11,263 nucleotides of DNA, from positions 1 to 11,263 of the forward strand of contig JAITWB010000267.1 in NCBI GenBank assembly GCA_031285525.1, given 5' to 3'. This DNA comes from Spirochaetaceae bacterium (lineage in GTDB: Bacteria > Spirochaetota > Spirochaetia > Treponematales > Treponemataceae). The notes under the pieces were generated by a model that did no database searches, was not told where the DNA came from, and was given only the letters and a program-made list of their open reading frames with translations. Positions 6,999 through 11,263 of this stretch are shown in pieces (the first letter of the stretch is position 1; every line of letters begins with the position of its first letter). A program made the position numbers and the translations under genes.

Positions 6999-8111
6999 AT
7001 GGCTAAAGTAGTGCTTAACGGCATTGGCAAAGTGTATGACGGTAGTGTCCGCGCAGTTGATAATGCGAACATTATTGCCGAAGATCAGGAATTTGTGGTA
7101 TTCGTCGGTCCTTCCGGATGCGGAAAATCGACAACCCTCCGTATGATCGCAGGTCTTGAAGATATCACCGAAGGTGAACTCTACATCGACGGCGAGCTGA
7201 TGAACGACGTTCCCCCGAAGGATCGTAACATTGCGATGGTTTTCCAGAACTACGCACTGTATCCTCACATGAGCGTATACGACAACATGGCTTTCGGTCT
7301 CAAGATCCGCAAGACAGACAAGGCAGAGATCGAGCGCCGTGTTAACGAAGCAGCCCGTATCCTCGACATCGAGAAGCTCCTTGACCGTAAACCCAAGGCT
7401 CTCTCCGGCGGTCAGCGCCAGCGTGTTGCTGTAGGACGCGCAATCGTTCGTAACCCCAAGGTATTCCTCTTTGACGAACCCCTTTCAAACCTGGACGCCA
7501 AGCTCCGTGTACAGATGCGTGCGGAAATCTCCGATCTTCACCACCGCCTCAAGGCAACCATGATCTACGTTACCCACGACCAGACAGAAGCTATGACCAT
7601 GGGTGACAAGATTGTTGTTATGAAAGACGGAAAGGTTCAGCAGATCGGTTCCCCCCTGTATCTCTACAACCACCCGGTCAATAAATTCGTTGCAGGATTT
7701 ATCGGTTCTCCGCCCATGAACTTCGTGACTGTAAAGCTCATCGAAAAGGGCGGACAGCTCATTGCGGATGAGGGTTCTTTCGAGCTTACCCCCACCCCTG
7801 AGCAGGCAAAGAAACTGATGGCTTACGTCGGCAAGGAAGTATACTTCGGAATCCGTCCTGAGGACATGGAATATACCCAGAAGCCTGTAGCATCGAACAA
7901 TATGCAGACCAAGGTCACCCTCATTGAGCCCCTTGGAGCGGAAACACACCTGTTCCTGTCTACCAAAGCGCAGCAGCTCGTTGCCCGGACAGCTCCGGAT
8001 AACAAGTTCCAGATCGGCGATGTGGCAAATTTCATCCCCAACATGGAAAAAGCAAAGTTCTTCGACAAGGAAACTGAAGCGAATCTCTGCGAAGAGGTTT
8101 CTGCCGTCTAA
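6999..8111 (+). CDS. CUT1-family sugar ABC transporter ATP-binding protein (MsmK/UgpC/MalK type)
   Basis: The 370-residue protein starts at an ATG 5 bases after a consensus AGGAGG (6988-6993). It has a complete ATPase core: Walker A GPSGCGKST (37-45), Q-loop Q83 in FQNYALYPHM, ABC signature LSGGQRQR (135-142), Walker B FLFDEP with catalytic E160, D-loop SNLD, and switch H193 in VTHD. An OB-fold regulatory domain of the MalK type fills residues about 235-365. It energises import of oligosaccharides or other polyols. No permease or binding-protein gene is adjacent, so it probably serves several transporters, as MsmX/MsmK does in other bacteria. Arginine is mostly CGT/CGC and many codons end in C, unlike the CGG-rich neighbours, which suggests strong expression bias. 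Its own promoter and terminator make it monocistronic. Confidence 0.95.
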   Translation: MAKVVLNGIGKVYDGSVRAVDNANIIAEDQEFVVFVGPSGCGKSTTLRMIAGLEDITEGELYIDGELMNDVPPKDRNIAMVFQNYALYPHMSVYDNMAFGLKIRKTDKAEIERRVNEAARILDIEKLLDRKPKALSGGQRQRVAVGRAIVRNPKVFLFDEPLSNLDAKLRVQMRAEISDLHHRLKATMIYVTHDQTEAMTMGDKIVVMKDGKVQQIGSPLYLYNHPVNKFVAGFIGSPPMNFVTVKLIEKGGQLIADEGSFELTPTPEQAKKLMAYVGKEVYFGIRPEDMEYTQKPVASNNMQTKVTLIEPLGAETHLFLSTKAQQLVARTAPDNKFQIGDVANFIPNMEKAKFFDKETEANLCEEVSAV

Positions 8112-8137
8112 TTCTGCTGCAAGAACAAGACAAGAAC

Positions 8138-8167
8138 TTTCCCTGTGAGTGTATCTCATAAGGGAAA
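8138..8167 (+). other. Hairpin in the 3' untranslated region of the ABC ATPase gene
   Basis: TTTCCCT-GTGAG (8138-8149) pairs with CTCAT-A-AGGGAAA (8155-8167), a 12-bp stem with one bulged A, one G-U and a 5-base loop. It lies 4 bases before the terminator hairpin. It has no T-run after it, so it may protect the transcript 3' end rather than terminate. Confidence 0.6.
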
Positions 8168-8170
8168 AAG

Positions 8171-8206
8171 AAAGGCTGTACGGTTATATACCGAACAGCC
8201 TTTTTT
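8171..8206. terminator. Rho-independent terminator, probably bidirectional
   Basis: GGCTGT-A-CGGT (8174-8184) pairs with ACCG-A-ACAGCC (8190-8200) around a TATAT loop, followed by six Ts. Flanking AAA and TTT can extend the stem. Read from the minus strand the stem is followed by TTTCTTTTTCCC, so it can also end the exoribonuclease transcript, whose stop codon is at 8249. Confidence 0.88.
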
Positions 8207-8248
8207 ATTGGATTGGATCAGATCCGCCATTTCTGGCAAACTACCAGG

Positions 8249-10114
8249 TCATGCCTCAGTGAATAGTACTGTTTGTTCCGGAATATTGATATTTGCCGCC
8301 CTCACATAGACCGTATCGTTGAGTTCTACCTCTGAGTCTATCTGCATCTGCGCTTCACGGGCAAGTTCAGGGATAAAAACAGTAACCCGCCTATCTTTTT
8401 GTTCCACCACAATAGACTTTCCTACCCAATCGGGGTTCTGAGTGAGCCACACCAGGGTCCAGTGGAGGTTGCTTGCCCGTTCTGCCTTTACAGCGGCCTG
8501 GGCGGCGGCGTCTCCCATGGATATCCGCTCAAGCATGACATCTTTTGAGAGAGGCTTCTCTCCTGAAAGGAAGAGACGCAGCTGCTGATGGGCGATAAGG
8601 TCGCCGTAACGGCGGAGGGGACTGGTAACCTGGCTATACATTCCCAGTCCAAGCCCGGCATGATCCGAAGGGGTTACCCCTACCCTGCGGCTCTTCATCG
8701 AGCGGCGGAGGCGATACTGACCAGCAAGCCCTTCCGGAAGCGTTGCAGGGATATCCGGCTGTTCCTGGCTCACATACAGGAAGGGAAGATTATTCTTAAA
8801 GGCGAACCGCGCCGCTGCCTCTCCGGCAAGGAGCATCATCTCCCGTACCATGTCGGCGGAATGAAACCGCTCTACCCCTTCGATCCGTACCTGCGGTTCC
8901 CCCTCTTCGGCGGTCACCGAGATGTGCACCTCCGGCAGTTCGATGGAAACCGCTCCTGCCTTCTCCCGGCGCTCAAAGTTGCGGTCGGCGATGGCAAACA
9001 GCGGCGCAAGAGCAAGGTCGTCCTTCATAGCGTCTGCCTGGGAATAGGTTGCCCGGTTCACCCGGATGAGGGTCTTAAAGACGCCGCTGTCTATGACAGC
9101 CCCTGACTCATCGAGGAGGATCCTGAATGAGAGCGCCCGAGAGACCGGAGTCAAGCCAAGAGCATAGTCTTCCAGAGACTCCTCGGCGAGCATACGGGCT
9201 GCGCCTTCGGGGATGTAGAGGGTTGCGCCCCTATTACGGGCGGCGGTATCGATGGGAGAGTCCGGGAGCACTGTAGAAGCAGGATCGGCTATATGCACCC
9301 ACAAGTATGTGCCGTCAAAGGAGACTGCATCATCGGGATCGCTGCTCCACTCGTTATCGACAGCCCAGGAGGTCATAGCGGTCAGGTCGAGACGCTCCTC
9401 CTCGGGGGGACTTGCGAGACAGTCATCTGCAGAAACAACAGAAAGCCCGTACCGCGACGGGTGGGGATTCCGGGTTATGGGCCAATAGGCAGTGTCCAGA
9501 AGCAGTTTATGCGCCTTTTCGGGGGTTTCCTTAAAGCCTGCCTCCTTCATCGTCTTTGATTTATCCGATTTACCCAGAGCCAAAGCCTCTATATCCTGCA
9601 TGAACTTCCCGTCTTCCGGGAGTTGTATCTGCTTCTTCTTGAGCCGTTCCATGAATTCCTGACGGATTTCCTGTTCCCTGCCCTTTTCGGCTTCCTTATT
9701 CTGTATTGCCTGTATCTGTTCAGCCGTTCGGGGAGTAAAACCGTTTACGTCTCCGGCAAACCAGGGGGTCTCCTGGAAAAGCCGATACAGTGTCCACGCC
9801 TCAGAGGGACTATAGTCGGAAGAAACCAGTTCCGCAAGTTCCGCAAAGGACGAGCCTGCTCCGTCCAAAAGCTCCCAAGCTTCTTCAAGAGCCTTCTTTC
9901 GCTGTAAAAGCTCCGGTCCAGAGGAGAATATTCTATCCGTATGATCATATACGTCTTTTAGCTTAGTCAGAGAGCCGCTGTGAAGCAGGACAATATCCTT
10001 ATCCCGCACCTTCTTCTCTCCGCTCAGGGTTTCAATGAGGTATTTATCTCCATCCCGCTGTAAAACACGGGCAGGCTGATTTTTGTAGAGCACAAGGTTT
10101 TTTTCAGAAAACAT
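8249..10114 (-). CDS. RNase II/RNase R family 3'-5' exoribonuclease (RNB domain)
   Basis: The 621-residue protein is assigned to start at the ATG at 10114 (MFSEKNLVLYKNQPARV), which opens a short OB-like N-terminal domain. A reading from 10372 would run through the neighbouring promoter and has no domain-like content. The RNB catalytic site has four aspartates in the canonical spacing: D253, D259, D261 and D262 (AVDNEWSSDPDDA), which bind Mg2+. The C-terminal RNB signature TSPLRRYGDLIAHQQL follows, then a terminal S1/OB region. It degrades single-stranded RNA processively to nucleoside monophosphates, for mRNA turnover and quality control. The single N-terminal OB-like stretch and the length are closer to RNase II than to RNase R, so I leave the symbol open. 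There is no Shine-Dalgarno before the ATG, and the promoter position implies a leaderless transcript. Confidence 0.93.
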   Translation of the reverse strand: MFSEKNLVLYKNQPARVLQRDGDKYLIETLSGEKKVRDKDIVLLHSGSLTKLKDVYDHTDRIFSSGPELLQRKKALEEAWELLDGAGSSFAELAELVSSDYSPSEAWTLYRLFQETPWFAGDVNGFTPRTAEQIQAIQNKEAEKGREQEIRQEFMERLKKKQIQLPEDGKFMQDIEALALGKSDKSKTMKEAGFKETPEKAHKLLLDTAYWPITRNPHPSRYGLSVVSADDCLASPPEEERLDLTAMTSWAVDNEWSSDPDDAVSFDGTYLWVHIADPASTVLPDSPIDTAARNRGATLYIPEGAARMLAEESLEDYALGLTPVSRALSFRILLDESGAVIDSGVFKTLIRVNRATYSQADAMKDDLALAPLFAIADRNFERREKAGAVSIELPEVHISVTAEEGEPQVRIEGVERFHSADMVREMMLLAGEAAARFAFKNNLPFLYVSQEQPDIPATLPEGLAGQYRLRRSMKSRRVGVTPSDHAGLGLGMYSQVTSPLRRYGDLIAHQQLRLFLSGEKPLSKDVMLERISMGDAAAQAAVKAERASNLHWTLVWLTQNPDWVGKSIVVEQKDRRVTVFIPELAREAQMQIDSEVELNDTVYVRAANINIPEQTVLFTEA

Positions 10115-10121
10115 GGTTTGA

Positions 10122-10150
10122 AGTATACGGTGAATAGGGCATATTTTCAA
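10122..10150 (-). promoter_or_regulatory. Promoter of the RNB exoribonuclease gene, suggesting leaderless mRNA
   Basis: On the minus strand TTGAAA (10145-10150) and TATACT (10122-10127) are separated by exactly 17 bases. Only 7 bases (TCAAACC) separate the -10 from the ATG, so the predicted transcription start coincides with the start codon. Confidence 0.7.
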
Positions 10151-10174
10151 TACAGCGCATAGCCGCTCACAGCC

Positions 10175-10203
10175 GCAACCTGTGGTTCGCAACCTACGGT
10201 TGC
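10175..10203. repeat. Tandem small palindromes between divergent promoters
   Basis: Two adjacent near-copies, GCAACC-TGT-GGTTC (10175-10188) and GCAACC-TAC-GGTTGC (10189-10203), can each form a small hairpin and can cross-pair with each other. Six As follow. They lie upstream of the exoribonuclease -35 box and upstream of the XRE gene. They could be a dispersed palindromic element or paired operator sites. Confidence 0.6.
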
Positions 10204-10234
10204 AAAAAAGCAACAAACGGGTAATGTTTGAAAC

Positions 10235-10260
10235 AGGAAAACAGCAGTATACTGTTTCCT
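10235..10260 (+). promoter_or_regulatory. -10 box and overlapping inverted repeat upstream of the XRE regulator
   Basis: AGGAAA-A-CAG (10235-10244) and CTG-TTTCCT (10252-10260) form an inverted repeat around a perfect 10-bp palindrome CAGTATACTG (10245-10254). The -10-like TATACT (10248-10253) lies inside it. The best -35 candidates are weak: TTGAAA at 10228 leaves only a 14-base spacer. A regulator binding here would block its own promoter. Autoregulation is inference. Confidence 0.45.
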
Positions 10261-10272
10261 GAGGTGATAACA

Positions 10273-10962
10273 ATGCATATTGGTGAAAAACTACAGATCC
10301 TGCGGCGTGATAAAGGTCTTTCTCAGGAAAAGCTTGCGGAACTGCTTGATGTGTCCCGGCAGGCGGTAGCAAAATGGGAAGGCGGGCTCGCTTATCCCGA
10401 AACGGATAAGCTGATACAGCTCAGTAATCTCCTGGGGGTAACCATCGATTCTCTGCTCAAGGATAACGATGAACACGGAAAACCCCTCGTTGCCCCAGTC
10501 TCCCCGGATTACCGGGAACTTGCGGCATTCCTCGTCCGCGCCAAAAAGAACTGCTATGCCGGGGGGGACAAACCGTCTGACACCCCCTCCCGCAGTGCCG
10601 CCCACGAGATCTCCTACTCCGAAGCAGTCTCAGGCACTGCCCTGGACTATCTCGATTCCTGGTACGGCGGCGAACAGTTTACCGGAGAAGAGGCTGTCTG
10701 GTCCGCAGGAAACCCGCTCTGGGTCATGAACTACACCGGACGCACCCTGACCGACGCTTTCTCCGGCGATTTCCTCAAAGAATCCCTCTCTTTAGCTACA
10801 GCAGATTCCCCCTTCCGGGGACCCGCCCTGCACCGCAACGGAAACTATACCTATCACTGCTCCATTAACGGCGGTTTCAGCTGGTTTCAGGGACAGGAAG
10901 AGATCTTCTGCGGAGAAGAAAAAACCTTCGAGTGCTATTTCCACGGCGGAACAGTCAGGTAA
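10273..10962 (+). CDS. XRE-family transcriptional regulator with DUF5680-like domain
   Basis: The 229-residue protein starts at the ATG at 10273, preceded by GAGGTGAT at 10261-10268. The longer TTG start at 10228 would place the start upstream of the -10 region and is rejected. Residues 4-60 are a typical HTH_3 fold (IGEKLQILRRDKGLSQEKLAELLDVSRQAVAKWEGG), expected to bind DNA as a dimer. Residues about 75-229 are a separate domain with runs such as YLDSWYGGEQFTGEEAVW, LWVMNYTGR, FSGDFLKE and WFQGQEEI. I recognise this as the DUF5680 type found behind XRE domains; its function is unknown and it may sense a small molecule. The gene is divergent from the exoribonuclease, and an inverted repeat overlies its own -10. 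The target genes cannot be read from this window. Confidence 0.9.
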   Translation: MHIGEKLQILRRDKGLSQEKLAELLDVSRQAVAKWEGGLAYPETDKLIQLSNLLGVTIDSLLKDNDEHGKPLVAPVSPDYRELAAFLVRAKKNCYAGGDKPSDTPSRSAAHEISYSEAVSGTALDYLDSWYGGEQFTGEEAVWSAGNPLWVMNYTGRTLTDAFSGDFLKESLSLATADSPFRGPALHRNGNYTYHCSINGGFSWFQGQEEIFCGEEKTFECYFHGGTVR

Positions 10963-10971
10963 AAGAGAAAG

Positions 10972-11063
10972 GAGAAGGTAGAAATGAGAAAAGGAGTGTC
11001 GCGTCCCAATACCTTCCCACCCTTTCCTTTTCTCCCTTCTCATTTCTCTCTTCTCTTTTTTTT
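10972..11063 (+). terminator. Purine/pyrimidine-arm terminator after the XRE gene
   Basis: GAGAAG-GT-AGAAATGAGAA (10972-10990) pairs with TTCTCATTTCT-CT-CTTCTC (11037-11055): 17 Watson-Crick pairs plus one G-U and one mismatch. Eight Ts follow directly (11056-11063). The loop is long, 46 bases. One arm is almost pure purine and the other almost pure pyrimidine. Confidence 0.7.
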
Positions 11064-11104
11064 CCTCCTTCTCTTTCCTCCCTTTTTATGTTATTCTTCT
11101 TTTC

Positions 11105-11263
11105 ATGATAGATAGACTGGAACAGCTTTCGCTGAGATATACAGAGGTGGAGCAGGATATTCAGAATCCCGAACTGGTGAGGGATCAGAAGAAATATAAG
11201 GAAGTAATGCGGGAACACGCATACCTTTCGGATGTTATGGAATCCTATGAAGCCTATAAAAAA
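11105..11263 (+). CDS. prfA: Peptide chain release factor 1 (RF1), 3' partial
   Basis: The 53 visible codons (MIDRLEQLSLRYTEVEQDIQ..., then NPELVRDQKKYKEVMREHAYLSD) match the coiled N-terminal domain of bacterial RF1, which reads the UAA and UAG stop codons and releases the finished peptide. The PxT and GGQ motifs would lie beyond the window. RF2 is less likely, because the N-terminus and the DQKKY-K-x-x-x-x-E-H stretch are RF1-like. The start is the first in-frame ATG. No purine-rich Shine-Dalgarno precedes it: the 40 upstream bases are almost all pyrimidine. A six-codon frame (ATG at 11088, MLFFFS) ends in a TGA that overlaps this ATG, so coupling is possible. The gene follows the XRE terminator, so it needs its own promoter or read-through. 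Confidence 0.88.
   Translation, partial: MIDRLEQLSLRYTEVEQDIQNPELVRDQKKYKEVMREHAYLSDVMESYEAYKK

Noticed and set aside
6846..7268. Minus-strand frame across the ssrA/ABC gap
   Set aside because: It runs over both divergent promoters and the start of the ABC ATPase; it is a shadow.
8588..9106. Plus-strand frame inside the exoribonuclease gene
   Set aside because: It is antisense to the conserved RNB region and has no domain of its own.
10228..10272. TTG start for the XRE regulator
   Set aside because: It would place the coding start upstream of the -10 box; the ATG at 10273 has a proper ribosome site.
10115..10372. N-terminal extension of the exoribonuclease
   Set aside because: It would cross its own promoter and overlap the XRE start; its translation has no domain-like character.

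Overview
The window looks like bacterial chromosome, most probably a spirochaete close to Treponema. That assignment is an inference from protein style: spirochaete-like relaxed lipobox, a tmRNA without an encoded CCA, a stand-alone MsmK/UgpC-type sugar ATPase, and an RF1 N-terminus. No single diagnostic sequence settles it. Most genes are moderately GC-rich. The EIIC-EAL gene and the flanks of the tmRNA are visibly AT-rich.

Left part (1-3625, + strand): three genes are joined by two ATGA stop/start overlaps. The first, whose 5' end is cut off by the window, is a membrane-anchored protein whose C-terminus is a strict Cys-x-x-x repeat (mostly Cys-His-Ser-Ala). The second is a radical SAM/SPASM enzyme with an N-terminal segment resembling a PqqD-type peptide-recognition domain. 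The third is a four-helix membrane protein of unknown function. This reads as a peptide-modification (RiPP-like) cassette in which the substrate is the tail of a large membrane protein. It is the most interesting system here.

Middle part (3626-6480, - strand): an AT-rich gene encodes a PTS EIIC sugar-permease-like membrane domain fused to a complete EAL c-di-GMP phosphodiesterase, transcribed from a near-consensus promoter. Downstream on the same strand, with its own extended -10 promoter, is a small LysM lipoprotein. A hairpin separates this pair from the convergent left operon.

Centre (6478-8206): the tmRNA gene ssrA (- strand) is divergent from a highly expressed-looking CUT1-type sugar ABC transporter ATPase (+ strand), each with a TTGACA promoter. 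The ATPase ends at two consecutive hairpins, the second followed by a T-run.

Right part (8249-11263): an RNase II/R family exoribonuclease (- strand) has a promoter placed so that transcription would start at its ATG, which suggests a leaderless mRNA. It is divergent from an XRE-type regulator with a C-terminal DUF5680-like domain, whose upstream region carries an inverted repeat over its -10. A purine/pyrimidine hairpin with eight Ts ends the regulator gene. The window closes with the first 53 codons of prfA (release factor 1), which lacks a visible Shine-Dalgarno sequence.
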